From: Tubiluchus corallicola
Lineage: Eukaryota > Priapulida > Priapulimorpha > Priapulimorphida > Tubiluchidae
DNA: 64,000 bases
Assembly: GCA_030141605.1 (NCBI GenBank)
Contig: JAQGDQ010000034.1
Location: forward strand, 856,001-920,000
Direction of reading: 5' to 3'
The notes beneath the pieces are model-generated. The model was given only the letters and a program-made list of their open reading frames with translations. It was not told where the DNA came from and did no database searches. Below, piece by piece: positions 1 through 12,997 of the stretch. A program made the translations under genes and the position numbers. The number at the start of each line of letters is the position of its first letter. The stretch's first letter is position 1.

Positions 1-149
1 CTAGCCAGACTCAGTAATAGGCTGGAATATATTGTACCAAATAGTTCTGTCTGTCAAGAATAGTTCTCTCTGTTAAGTAGAATGTTTGAAAAGGTCCACC
101 ATCCAAGTTCTTTCAGAGTCTTGTACCCACCGTTCCGTAAATCTTTCAG

Positions 150-238
150 GTTATAAAGCCTGTATCTTTCATGTTATAAAGCCTGTATCTTTCAGGTTAT
201 AAAGTCTGTATCTTTCAGGTTATAAAGCCTGTATCTTT
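150..238. repeat. Short tandem array, 23-base unit, about 4 copies
   Basis: Unit GGTTATAAAGCCTGTATCTT plus TCA with few changes. Confidence 0.9.
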
Positions 239-479
239 GACCTCCCAAAAGACTGAAATTCACGTGTAACAGAAATATTGACTTAATTCAACACTTGAAG
301 CTTGTCTAGACGTTTGTGAGTTGGTGTCTTTGAAATGTAAATTTTTAACTGACGTATTGCTGAAAGTTCCACAAAGCGCTGCGGCGGTTGTATAAACGCG
401 TTGTCAGTTTTTTTACACAGCATGTTTTTTTACTTTAGGAAAAGGAAAAGAAAAGGAAATTTTAATGTATATCCCAAAA

Positions 480-800
480 AAACTTTCCATTCAAAGTTAT
501 ATAACATAGCGTTACACTTACCTGTTTTCAAGACTTACGTCATTGGAAAAGAAAATTCTTAATATAATAATTTAACATGTTTGCCTTCAATGATTCCTTC
601 ACCATGTTGATCACGTGTTGTGCCACTTGGTAAAACGGCAGTGCATTGCCATCCCAGTATGCCCCACTGAATCACCAAAAAGCACATTATGGATGTCACT
701 GAGAATAAAAGTAATTTAATCTTTTGCTTAGTTGGCGCAGAGTGTGCTACGAATGCTCTGGTTATTTTTTCAAATTTCACGCAATGTTATCTAAATTTGT
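480..800 (-). repeat. Duplicated block, copy 1, with a 73-codon open frame
   Basis: Diverged direct copy at 3290-3570 (shared GGTAAAAC.GCA.TGCAT.GCCATCCCA and TTTTGCTTAGTT). The minus strand carries ATG at 780 to stop at 559 with a hydrophobic segment (LLLFSVTSIMCFLVIQWGIL). A donor-like AACAG/GTAAG follows the stop on that strand in both copies. No protein family is recognised. Confidence 0.6.
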
Positions 801-920
801 TTCAGACGGCTTCCGTTCTGCAATGGCTACTTGAAAATGATAATTTGAATATATTTAGTTGATTTCGTAAGCGTAACAACATACAGCGTTTTTTTACTTA
901 TTAATGGCACATAATGCCGA

Positions 921-928
<8 letters not shown>

Positions 929-1019
<91 letters not shown>

Positions 1020-1028
1020 TGTGTGTGA
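929..1028. repeat. (GT)n microsatellite with a GTGC run
   Basis: About 100 bases of GT, passing into repeated GTGC near 990-1020. Open frames across it are translations of the repeat. Confidence 0.98.
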
Positions 1029-1029
1029 T

Positions 1030-3289
1030 GTTTGCTAACCATTTTCTAAACCTATAGATTCTTTTCGTGATCTATTTTTTTGGATTCTATAACTCTGGAA
1101 CGATATACCTTTAATCTTCGATGTTAAATTTCAATTTTTATGGCAATTATTTCAAAATGTCTAGTTTTGAAGGATGCTAAGAACTTATATGATTAACTTG
1201 TAATTACTAATTTATTATGTTTTTATAGGAAAGAAATAAGTTAGGCGCAAGCGACAGTTCTTTGCTTTGTGGCGTTTCAGTTTTTGATTTACTTAGTAAA
1301 GCATTTCTGTAAGAAATTCAATAGTAATTGCCCACCCATTAATTTAGAAATTAAATAGCCTCGCCACCCGCTGATTAATTACCCTCATACTTTACGATTT
1401 TGCTCAAATGATTCCATTTTTCGTGCACGGCTGAACATTCGCACATTGAAATGTTTCCTTTTAACATTCATGATTTTGACATTTATGGGCTTGATGCACG
1501 TATTTTATTGACCTGCAACAAAATTATAATGATATTAAATAACAGATTTATATCAAAACTTGTAATGTGATATGATTTAAATATTTTATGTCCGGTTTAA
1601 TGCCATTTGTATGCTGCCCATGTATCTATACTGATTTGTTTATTTGTTTACTTACTACTCGCTTAGTTACCTACATATATATATATACACAACATTTACT
1701 TACAATCTAATTTATAAACTTGTATCTCTGATTAGTTTAATCAACTGGACATTTTAATTATTTTGAATCAAGTAGTTTGGGGCATTTTAATTATTTTGAA
1801 TTAATTAGTTTGAAATTGAATGATCCTTCGTTTAGCAACAACGATTTTAGTATGAATCTAATAAGTGTTGAAATAATAATGTATTAATTACCTAATTCCA
1901 TTGTTATGCATTACAGGTCGAGGTTAGTCATTCATATTGTTGATACTGTGTAGTGGTTTTCAATGATTCCTTCACCATGTTGATAACGTGTTGATTTATT
2001 ACTTCCAGTTAAACAGGGTGTAACAGAAGTCACTATATACATTTTACGTTATCTATATTTTTTAACAAGCAAAGTAAATTATTTGAAAATTGATAGAGAT
2101 GAGCTAAAACCGTGGATAATTCTTTTAGTGAAATTAGATGAAAATCTAGAAAGCACCACTGCACTAGCAGCAGACCAACCCAGTGTCAAATCAGGTTGCT
2201 TACATTGAAAAAGTCTCATAGCCTCCATTGAGGAAGGGCTGCACTTTGTTGAAAAAAAATTACATTGTTAATAACGCCCAGAAGGTGCTATGAATTCTGT
2301 GGAAGTTCATTTGGTGATAGAAAACCTCATGCCAAGTTAATTTTGCACCTCAGGTCTAACGTTACAGCCGTCGCCATAGCAACGGGTTTCCAGTCAAGAA
2401 ATAAGAAAAAACAATAGCCAAAGGTTCCTTTTGATTCATGTAAGAGTTTGTTGAGATTGGAGAAAAATTTAAGAAAAATTAGAATCAAAAGTGTATAGTG
2501 AATCATGAAACTTCCTATATAGAAAAGCAGTTATAATTTTGTCAAGAGAGTGTACAGACCTTGGTTGACTACGATTGTTTTTGAAATTCACTTCCTCTCT
2601 CTCTCTCTCTGTACTCTAAATGACGTGATTATTTATTGCCTTGAAATGTTCCTCTCATCTGCGCCTCGTATCCATGCCACACTGCACCACGTTGCGTACA
2701 TCATGGTTATTAATCTCAATTTGTTTGACTGAAGCTGAATTTTTGGAATAATAATACTGTACTGCTATTTGTCCAGCGCTGGGAGGGAAAGGAAGGGTGA
2801 TTTTAAAGTTGCCCCAAAAAACTTTCAGTCCCAAATTATTTTTTTAATAAGAAAAAAAATTTTGGCTTGGTGCTTTTGTTCAGTATGTCCATCTTGTTTA
2901 CACATAATAATTATTTTTGTTCTACCTGTGCCCGCGTGCTAAATATAGCCTGTATCCCACGGGATACATTGAGATTCAATGGAAGCATAAAATGTCCTTT
3001 TTGCAACTGCTGATAATTTTTTAAAGTATTTACGACATTTAGTAAGCATGCTATGCTGATCTGTACAAAGTCGTCTCTAAAGTACTGTACCTTGCGCAGT
3101 TTTTTGTGCTATGTAGATTTTCTAGTTTGTCTTTTATCACCATTTTTAGTCTATTGTCATTGGCTTAAATCAAAATAACTATTAACAGATCAAATAACTG
3201 TGTCAGTAGTAAAATTTTATTAATTTTAAAGGCAGAAAATATTCTCGTATCCCATTGGATACAACGGGTATGAAAGGGTTAAAAAGTTA
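1030..3289. other. AT-rich intergenic DNA
   Basis: No gene is supported. At about 2950-3283 two palindromic TGTATCCCACGGGATACA-like motifs occur, and the stretch ends GGGTATGAAAGGGTTAA, which resembles one end of a piggyBac-type element (TTAA target). The other end was not found. Confidence 0.35.
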
Positions 3290-3570
3290 TGTGACTTGGT
3301 ATTGAGCTTACCTGTTTGAAAGACTTCATGTACAGTAATTGGAAAACAAGATTCTTAATAACTGAAAATATTCGCTCCACCAGGTAAAACAGCACTGCAT
3401 CGCCATCCCAATGTGCACCACTGATTCACCAAAAAAACACGTTATTGATCTTAGTGACAATATAAAGTAATTTAAACTTTTGCTTAGTTAGTGAAGAGTG
3501 CGCTATGAGCCTATGAATGTTCTGATTATTTTCTCCAACTTTTGGGCAATGCTATCTAAACTTGTTTCAA
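3290..3570 (-). repeat. Duplicated block, copy 2 (frame broken)
   Basis: Aligned to copy 1, it has an 8-base insertion and a stop inside the frame, and lacks an internal piece resembling 1955-2000 (ATTCCTTCACCATGTTGAT). It shows that the open frame of copy 1 is not conserved. Confidence 0.55.
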
Positions 3571-3783
3571 ACGACTTATGTTAAAATGTCTAACGGTCAC
3601 CGTAGGAGTTTAGGTTCACCAGTTTTGTACAGTGTTACTGCAAACGCAAGTTCTGTATGCAATATGACACTATGTAAGTGATGTAAAATTTCAAGACATC
3701 AAGAATTTTGAAAGTTTTACTTGTGTATTCTTCGCTTTAAATTACGGCTGTTTATTAACTTGTATCAGCATTTCCTTCACTTT

Positions 3784-4348
3784 ACAGGGTGTTCCAAAAG
3801 GTGCGCCAACTAATAACTTAAGCGTACCAATATTACATCATGCAAAACTTAATAAGTATGATCACATTTAACCGTGCACACTTCCAGCAAATATTATAGT
3901 GTGATCTCTTACAATATGACAATTACTCAACCACATTTCTGGATTTGATAAGCACATTTCATCGTATTTCTACACTGTTTCTTTTTGAACACCCTGTCTA
4001 GCAATTATTGTAGTGTAATCTCTTAGTATAACCTTATACTCAACACATTTATTTGTTATTTGACCAGCGTATCTCAGCATTTCTACTGTGCTGTTTCTTA
4101 TGGAACACCCTGTCTAACAAATATTGCAGTATTGTCTTTTACCGTATGACTTTATACTTAAGAGCATTTCTTTAGTATTTGATCAGTATAGTTTAGGATT
4201 TCTGTTGCGCTGTTTCTTTTGGAACACCCTGTCTAGCAATTATTGCAGTGTAATCTCTTACTATGTGACCTTAGACACGATTCTTTATTATTTGATCAGC
4301 ATATTTGAGCATGTTTACAGCACTGATTCTTTTGGAACACCTAGTACA
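3784..4348. mobile_element. MITE with tandemly amplified internal subunits
   Basis: Left end ACAGGGTGTTCCAAAAGGTG is the inverse of CTTTTGGAACACCCTGT. That right end recurs four times (GGAACACC-type box at about 3987, 4103, 4222 and 4335) as part of a 113-119 base unit containing GTAATCTCTTA and TTTGATCAGCAT motifs. The array spans about 3892-4348. Confidence 0.75.
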
Positions 4349-7111
4349 TTTGCCTTCTGTTCTGACACTAAAGAACCATTTCCTCTTCTAAATTCTGCTG
4401 CAGATTTGTTTCCTGAGTGAAAGTGTTTGGTTCATAACTACCCCACTCCAGTCGTTTAGTGAATTAGCTAAACGTTCGACAGCTTGTTTCATGTTCAAAT
4501 AAATCAGTGGAAACCCGAGTCTGGGATGTCTGTTGTTTATGCTTGTATGTTTGGCACGATATCCCACAGTGCTGATGGAAACGCAGCAAGACCTCGGCAG
4601 AGTTTTAACCCAATCTTTTGACCTTGTCTTACATTTTTCTAGGTCACAGTGAACGTATTAGCAATTAGTGCTAGGTACTGTTACACTGATGGTATTGAGG
4701 GGAAATTGTAAACCAAGTTTTATTTTTATTTTTGCTGTAATTTTTTCAAGTATTCAGAGAAAATCCTTACAGTTTTACGTTCAATTTCTTTTTATGCCTA
4801 GACCCCTTATGCTATACCTGGTAGATTAGTCAACGTTTGCCACTTACTGCTTATAGTCTAATGTGCATTTATTAGTTTTCTTTGTTTATTTTGTCTCGGT
4901 CCTTCCAAATTTCCGACCTTTCATCAGATTTTTTTCTTTCCTCTATTCGTTTCATTTTCATTTTCGTTCATTTTGGTTGTTGCTTCGATCATTTGTCTTC
5001 CATTTGCTACTCTTTCAGTTTAGTTATCTGTATTGCGGGTTTGTCTTCCGCAAGACCAGCTTCATGATAATAGTCGTTGTCGCCATCGTAATCATTACCT
5101 TTATCAACATCAACGTCAAGGTCAATGTTATTAGTTATCAGACAGGTATCCTCCGCATGTATTTTGTGAACGTAATCGATAGATAACCTTGAATTATTTG
5201 TCTGGTCACTTCATGGCCAGTCTAGGAATGTCACATTACATTACTTTTTGTTTGCTTAGCTCCATAACCATTGGGAATAAATCCATATGGTGACTGGTCA
5301 GTCTGGTCCTAGTTTTTGGGATTCACAATGTTTTTCTCGTTTAAAATACCACTTGCATGGCCGGTATTATGACCTTTTGGGACCCAAAGCTAATGAAATT
5401 ATGGGACCTTCTCCACGGAGCCACCCAGAGCCGCACACACCCGTCTTGAATATTTTTACTCGTAATTTTCATAGCTTGAAGTAAACTTATTGCAAGTTTT
5501 TTAAAAGTGAACTAGAACAGCTATCTTTTGTTTGTCAATAAAAATGTTCTTATAGTGAAACTGTTGTGAAAAAGCAGATTTTTTTAACGAAATGTTACCG
5601 CAGCTTGAGGGGCCATGGACTACAGCCTATACTAGCCTAGTAAAGGATAATCCTGCTCTGACCACATGGCAATGGTCATGCTCAGCTAAACTGTAAAATA
5701 TTCGTTCCTAATAATCGGTAGGTAATCAAAAACTAAAAAGTTAAAAAGCCGGCTTCCCAATATTTATGTCCTTACATCAATATTACTATCTCAGAAACTT
5801 GGGACGATTCTGGCAAAGTACAGATTGTAAATTTCTTTAACGTGACAAAACATAGATGAAAGTTTTAGACGCTATCCAGAACTTAATTTTATGAATTTTT
5901 TATCATTGCTGGCAACACACCTTTGAATGCTTAGCATGCGCTGACATGCCGATCTCCTGCGAACTTTTGTACGAGAGGTTGTGTGGCAAAATATTCCAAA
6001 ATATTATCAGTCGACCAAATGTACTCGTTGAGGAACGATGCCACCGTTCTTTGAACTATTGCTCACATTTGAGGTAATCAAAATACTATATAAGCGTTTG
6101 TACATAACCCCAGGCAACAGAGCGTTTGTGACTGAGGATTCTGAGCGTATTTTCTCTAATACTTTTGCTCTAGTAAGCGTGCGAAACTTTAACTCTCAAC
6201 GATTAACTGCAGTCGGTTGAATTACTATGGTAAACTCGGCGCGTGTTTTGCAAACTTGGATGTAATGTGAGTTCTGGTTTTGAGCTTTAGTTGAGCTCTA
6301 GCTTGTCCTGTTGGGTTTAGCGTCGACTGTCGGACATTGCGCAGAAGTCCGTCCCGCCTAGTCCGATAATCCGCTATTTCCCAATCTGTCGGGGGGCTGG
6401 CTGCGCCAAGTTTCAAATTCAGTGCCAAAGAAATATAGGTGTTGCAGTTTATTTTTGGAAAATATTAGTTTCAGTCTGCATTATTTAAAGGAAAGGGCAC
6501 ACCTTCTAGGAAGTTAGGCTTATTTCAATGTTCGCGGAAAATGTTAGAAGAATTTAATCATAAAAGTGTGAGGAGCACATCGTGTAATTAGTAAAATCAC
6601 TTTAAAATTGTGATCATTTCATGCTTGGGCGCTCTCCTTTTGAACACCCATTCTTCCACCAGTGACGTCGGTTTATCGACTGAAGAAAAGTAGCGCACGG
6701 TCAATATCCGTCAAAAGTATAATAAGTTTTTTCAAAAAATTAGATAACTATTATTATTTTTACATGAACATTAGGTAAGTTGCAGAATTTGAATTAGTTT
6801 AAGCATCTTCCGCTTCGTCCACCAATTACGTCACAATTTTTAAGTGAATGGCGGCTATTGAAAATTTTTAGCAGCGGTAGTAGTATAAATTAACTTTATG
6901 TTTTATAAAAAAGTTTTTGCAAATTTCTTTGTTATATTTTCCTAAATTTAAGTGATAACTAGATTGCTGGCATGTTAAATACCTCATCATACATTTAGTA
7001 TATGTTTACTGTTTATTTAATTTAATGTAAATAAAGATTATTCTATCCATCTGTCTATGTAAGCGAATAAATGGAAATTAATGACCATAAAGAAATTTGC
7101 AAAAGACGAAG
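4349..7111. other. Intergenic DNA, no gene recognised
   Basis: Mostly AT-rich and unique-looking. About 6226-6430 is richer in CpG and a TGACGTCGGT motif lies at about 6662; either might belong to an upstream promoter of the LAP gene, but nothing proves it. Short open frames here match no family. Confidence 0.35.
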
Positions 7112-7272
7112 CATAGACATAGACATAGACATAGGCATAGAGACAGACATAGACATGCACATAGACATAGACGTAGACATAGAGATAGACATAGACATAG
7201 ACATGCACATACTTACATGTATTGACATAGACATAGACATAGGCATAGAGATACACATACACATACACATAC
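7112..7272. repeat. ATAGAC hexamer array
   Basis: About 160 bases of imperfect ATAGAC/ACATAG/ACATAC repeats. Three overlapping open frames are products of the repeat. Confidence 0.95.
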
Positions 7273-7289
7273 TCCTATACATAGACAAT

Positions 7290-7988
7290 TTATTATTATT
7301 CTTTCAAGCAGGTAAGCCAAACAAATCAAAAATTGCAAACGGGGAAGACGGAGAGCTCTCTCATATTTTAATAATACGCTAGTGTGTTTCTAGCTACGGG
7401 AAATAAAGGTAAAAAGGGTAAAAAACTTTTTAATCACATAAGTCCTCGCTGTGAAAACGAGACGTTCTTCTTTGATGACAAGAATCATTGCTATTCAAGC
7501 CTTGAGCTGGAATGGAATCTTGCAGCGAGTCCATATATTCAAGACTTCCGTTGCGACCCTTGTAACTTTGCACGCCGGTTTATTTGAAAGCTCTGCCCAG
7601 GAATGCAAACAACTTCCAAACTACTCTATCCAAGAGGCAATACTTAAACCTTGTCAGCTTTATTTTCACAAACACGCTTGTTTTTACTGTCGCTTGGGCT
7701 ACCCGTTCCGGAAGGCTGCACATTGTGTGGTATCCTCCTCCAGTAGGGAAGCCAGTTCTTTGCCGGCTACTCCCCTCGGCGGGAGCTCTACACCGCCTTG
7801 TCTGACGGGTTGGTTCGTAACAGATTCTCTCTTAGAGAGCAAGCGACGGTGGCTATGTGTGTGGCTGTGCATTCACGGTGCGTGCGTGCGTGAATGCGTG
7901 AGGAGTACTAAGTCGTTTAGAAAACTGAAAACAAAATCACTGTGATTTATTCAGTGATTTTCGCTTGTGCCAAGTGCTATGAGCAGCT
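7290..7988. other. GC-richer stretch upstream of the LAP gene
   Basis: About 7490-7900 is clearly richer in G+C than its neighbours, with GTGC runs at about 7880. It could be a repeat body or part of a CpG-type promoter. Open frames match no known protein. Confidence 0.3.
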
Positions 7989-8085
7989 AGTCTGAAAAAT
8001 CAGATCATTCCTGTGGTGTAGTGGTTAGCATAGCTGCCCGAAAGGCAGAAGGTTCGAGTCCCAGTGGGGTGTATTTTTTCAGACT
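7989..8085 (+). repeat. tRNA-like repeat with inverted flanks, copy 1
   Basis: A tRNA-like core has a box A at about 8017-8028 (GTAGTGGTTAGC), an anticodon-arm-like hairpin (CTGC..GCAG) and a perfect box B GGTTCGAGTCC at 8051-8061. The T stem does not pair well, so a working tRNA is unlikely. AGTCTGAAAAAT (7989-8000) and ATTTTTTCAGACT (8073-8085) flank it in inverted orientation. Confidence 0.6.
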
Positions 8086-8849
8086 TACTACTTTAGTTTT
8101 GTTTTCGAGTGTTTATGTGATTTGAAGTTTATGTTGTGCTCTAAAAACTCTTAAGATTTTATGCGCACATTTATCAGGTAAGATCTTCTCAACTTCACAG
8201 CAAATTGATTGCTAAACGCTATTATTAAAGGTACACTGGCTTCAGCAGGTGCAATGCTAGATTTAGTAGATGGCGACACCATCCCTAAACAGTATTTGCG
8301 GTATTAGGTTATGCGTTTTTATCAGAAAGGCTGGTATTTCTTAAATACTTGTCTCTTTAACGATGAATTTTCCCTGATTGTACACGCTTGCAGTTAAAAT
8401 AATTCTTTTGGGCAGTTTTGCTGCATAGAATTTAATTAACAACAAAAAAGTTATTGTGGTGTATGAGACATTTAGATGTGGGGAGGACGCAGGGGGTCGC
8501 TGAGTAATCAAGTTTTGTTTAGCAGCCAAAGTTAAATATTGTCAAGTCTGATCAGTAAAAGATGGATAACAGCCAAGAAAACTACTTCTGTAACTTAACA
8601 AAAAAATTGTCAATAGTTGTATATGACCTATTATACCTATAAGTGTAGCATATTTGTCTGAATAAGCCCATGTGTACTTGACTTGAATGTAAACATATAA
8701 GTGGTGTTAGTGAATTTTTGCTATTTTTCATGGTGTACTCATGCGAGTTATGATTTTTATTCTGTTTATGTTGCATTGCATACTTTGTATTGTATTGTAC
8801 TGGAATCTGTTTTGTTGGATTCAGTCTAGTGAACACATGACTTGTTTGT

Positions 8850-9125
8850 TGTCCCGTTCTTTGCATTTAGTGAAAGATTTTTTATTTTGTTTTTCACTAG
8901 GCATGGTTTTGACCATTGATCGGTTTTGGTGGTCTTTGCTTATAATTTTCGTGTTTGTCAATGTAACTATTCGGTACCATCTTGTTTATGTGGACACCAT
9001 CCATTCACTATTCTGTTCATTGCATTTAAACACTGACAAATTTTTTGTTTCATTTTAGCAGGATGGTGTTGATCATTGATTGGTTTTGATGGCCTTTGCT
9101 TATGCATGTCAATGTGACCATCCAT
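8850..9125 (+). repeat. Tandem duplication just upstream of the LAP start codon
   Basis: Two related blocks of about 110 bases (about 8850-8966 and 9013-9120). Each runs from TTGCATTTA through a T-rich tract with a CAG or TAG acceptor-like end, then TTGATCATTGATTGGTTTTG and CAATGT. The second ends about 60 bases before the ATG at 9183. 8090-8849 shows nothing recognisable. Confidence 0.65.
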
Positions 9126-9182
9126 TTGTAAGAACATGAGACAACCTTCCATGGTTTTAGTGGAAAACAAAAGCTCGAAAAA

Positions 9183-12100
9183 ATGTCCAAACTTATGAGG
9201 AGGTGCCCCTGCTTTCCTGCGAGAGAGGAAGATGTTTCCGTGTTGGATTTCCGGCACTGTAGCCTGCAGTATGTGCCCGATGAGGTGTTCACCCATGAAA
9301 GGACCCTAGAGGAGTTATACCTGGACTCTAATCAAATAAAAGACCTGCCAAGGGTGAGTATGTTGTATTTGAACTAGCAAAGCTTCTTGTAAAAATATTT
9401 CTTTTTGTGGAAGGATAATTTCAAGGGGAAAAGAGTGAGCAACCCAAATCTTATTAACTAGCCTTGTAAACAGGAGGTCCCAGCTTCAAATTTCTTAGCC
9501 ATTTTTGTTAATTTGAAGGTTTCTCACTTGTCAGATTCATTTATGTCATTAATAACTTGATAGGCTATTCCACCTACATTAATTTAATTGATTGTATCAA
9601 TTAGTTAAAATGTATGCTGTTTAAATTGCATTTTAATGTGTAGTTCGTAACCTAGACCCAACCGCAAAGTTCTTACTAATTTCTAGTAGACTAATAAAGC
9701 ACATGTTTGAGACTTGATTTAACTGTGAAGTACATTTTTGAAGCGGTCAAATATTTATTGTAACCTCTTAAATAAAGCTGCATTCATTCATCGTGTACTT
9801 ATCCTATGATAGTGGAATGTATAATTTATGCAGCAGCAGTCATTAATAACACTTTACCAACGTTGTAGTTGCTGTTTCACTGTCATGGACTGAAAAAGCT
9901 GGGACTAAGCGACAATGAACTGCGAACCCTCCCCCCTGCTGTTGCGTCCCTCATCAGCTTGGAGGAGATTGACATCAGCAAAAATGGTGAGCCATTTAAA
10001 CATTGTCATCATCATCATTACCATCACCACCATCATCATCATCAGCAGCATCACTATCACCATCGTCATCATTATTGTCATCATCATCATTGATCATCAT
10101 CATCAGCAGCAGCAGCATCATCATCACTGCCACTGTCATCATTGATGTCATCATCATCATTGCCATCATCATCATCATCATCATTATTTTAAATGCATTT
10201 TAATGTAATACTAGTGCAGTTTTTGTATTTTTTTGTTTCTTATTTTTATTTTTGCTACTTTTAGACTACCATTTGTGGTTTACTCTAAGCAAAGTTTGGC
10301 TTCTTTGTACTAGATAGGACAGGATTTGTTCATTTAGTATAGCTTTGAAACCGGGTTGAATTTTCTTCCCAGAAAATTACTGTTTTTGTCAGTTGGTCTC
10401 ATAACGGAATTCAGTTTTAACGGTTTTTGTTTATTTTGCATATTTTGGTGTATTTGTTTTAATTGCATTTATTTTTTAGTGTTATCGTTACTTGTAGATT
10501 CAGTAACTTGCATGTAATGCATGTTTGTTTGTTTCTCTTTCTTATTTCTAATTTTAATTTTGCTGAACCAATTTTTCAGGGATCCTAGATTTTCCGGAAA
10601 ACATCAAATGCTGCAAATGCTTGCATATTATAGAAGCCAGCGTAAATCCCCTCGGAAAGTAAGTATCTGGAATCTAGCTTTGATGTTTGTTTTTGTACCA
10701 GTTTTACGACTTAAACAGGAATAACACCTAAATTTTTCAAATTAGAAATTTGACTTCAGTTCTGTAAGCAGAGATAGTATGCATTTTATGCAGAGTGTAC
10801 TGACTTCTGTTGATAGCAAAAAGAAACCATTGTAAGATGGTGTTATGTTTAAGATAAATTTGATTGTAGACAGTCTTTAGAACACCTAATTTGAATGCAG
10901 GATTAATACAAAGCCATTCTTATTATTTTGTTTGCTTGGTAAATTAGTCTGGAAAAAAAATTTCGTTTCCAGTAACTAAATTGCATTTTCTCTAAATTGT
11001 CCAAACAGAAGCATGACCATTCGGCTGTACACCCATCTTGCTTTATTTCTTTACCACAATTCGTCATATTCTAAGGCAGGATATACTCAAGCCAGACTCA
11101 ATAGCAGGATATACTACTAATTCTGAATAATTGTGGCTGTACTGGAACCTACTGTATTACTGTCAGAGTTGAGGAGTTTAACTAGCAGAAAGAAATATCC
11201 AAGTATCATCCATTCATTTATTAACCAGGTTTAGTGCTGCTTAATTTCTATAGTTAAGGCATAAGCATACACCAGAAGCAGTCATTCTACTTACCCTTTT
11301 GCTATGTTTTATTAAGGAGTCATAAAGTCTTTTCTATGCCCGAGGGAGTAAGTTACTATTATTCTCCTGCTTTAATTCATCATTACGCCTGTGAACCGCC
11401 GATATTTTTACTTTTTCATCGAAATCATTTATCACGTGTATTTGACGGAGATTGGTTCTTATTGTAACGAGTTAGAATGATAAATGATTTTATATAATTA
11501 AGTTTCTCGACGCTGCAAAATAATAGACTTTTATCTCTGTGTCATCGATCTCACTTGCTATTTTGTGGTGGTCCAAGTTGTCTATTTATCTCCGTGGTAT
11601 CCAAGCGTGCTGAAAAAATGTCACATGGGTCCTTTAAGCGGAAGCTTGAATAAATATACATGTGTGTCAATTATGAGACGCAGTGAGATAATTGAATCCA
11701 TCTACAAAAACAAAACTTTTTGGTGGGTTAGAAGTTTTTGTTTCCCCTGGTCAGCAGGGCTATGCATGTGATGTGATTAATGTTTTACACTACTAGAATG
11801 ACTCAATCAGCGGGGGGAATTTCAAACAGACCCACTTGAAACTCACTGGTGTAAAGTGTAAACACGTTGAGAAACGTCGTTATAATTTGAAACTGTACTG
11901 TTTCGTCGTGATTAATAGGTTCTGAACACTTTGTGTTTGGTCTAACACTTGTGTCCCCAAAGGTGATACCAATTTCTCATCTCGGTTCATTTTCATATTT
12001 GTGACAGCAAGATAATGAAACTAGGACCAAGCACCCTAATTTCGTCTTCAGTTGAGGCTGTTCAGTTATTTGAATGTAGGTTAATATACATACAAGTACT

Positions 12101-12901
12101 AGTTAAACAAAGCAGGCGCTAGAGTGGACCCCTGAGGCATACCAGTAGCTAATTTATCAACGAGGAGTGTTGAGTTTATTATTCTGAGGTTTTCTTATTT
12201 CTCTTGAACATTAGTTGAAATTTTAGTAGGGCTGAAGTTTGGTTAATTTTCTGGATACTCAGGTCTGAATAATTTTAATCACTTTGCTGTCAAAATTCAA
12301 ATATCTTAATGACTGTTTAAGATTTTGTAATATAAGTGTTACCCCTACATATACGTAACATATTAAATAATCATTGCTAATCGTTAAATTAAAATTACAC
12401 ATCTTTGCCTGTAATACTCTAAAATGTTGTGCTGCTTACAAATACAATGCAGTATTAGTGCTAGATTATCAACCTGTTATTTGAACATCATTTCCTGTCA
12501 TAACTGTCCCCAGGTGAGTCGTTTACAATGTGCTCATGTCAAATTTTGGCCCAGTTTCTTTTTGGAAATCAGTTGAATTAATAGATTAACATTGCAGCAT
12601 GGGATTTAGCATAATAACCCATTGTTAAGACGAAAGAAGTTAATGTTTGCACGAATTAACAATCTTTTGTCAGTGCATTATAATGATGTTGTTACAGACT
12701 GCCGGAAGGGTTTACCCAACTGCTTAACCTCACTGAGCTTTATCTAAACGATACATTCCTTGATTTTCTACCTGGAAATTTTGGACGGTAAGTAGGTTTA
12801 AGTTGTCAAAACTAAGTGAACTTAACACTTTACATGCAGCACAGATTGTCTGTGTATTTTTAGAAATTTGCAGTTTATGGAGTTTATGCCAGTAGGTGAG
12901 A

Positions 12902-12997
<96 letters not shown>

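Noticed and set aside
827-1042. 71-codon frame rich in Thr-His and Ala-Arg
   Set aside because: It is the translation of the GT/GTGC microsatellite.
7038-7382. Three overlapping frames with Tyr-Val, Met-Ser and Ile-Asp repeats
   Set aside because: They are translations of the ATAGAC array in different frames.
8008-8072. A functional tRNA gene
   Set aside because: The T stem pairs poorly, the acceptor stem is not closed, and a diverged copy with the same flanks exists elsewhere.
9905-10203. Met-, His- and Ser-run frames
   Set aside because: Products of the CAT/ATC array just past a real exon.
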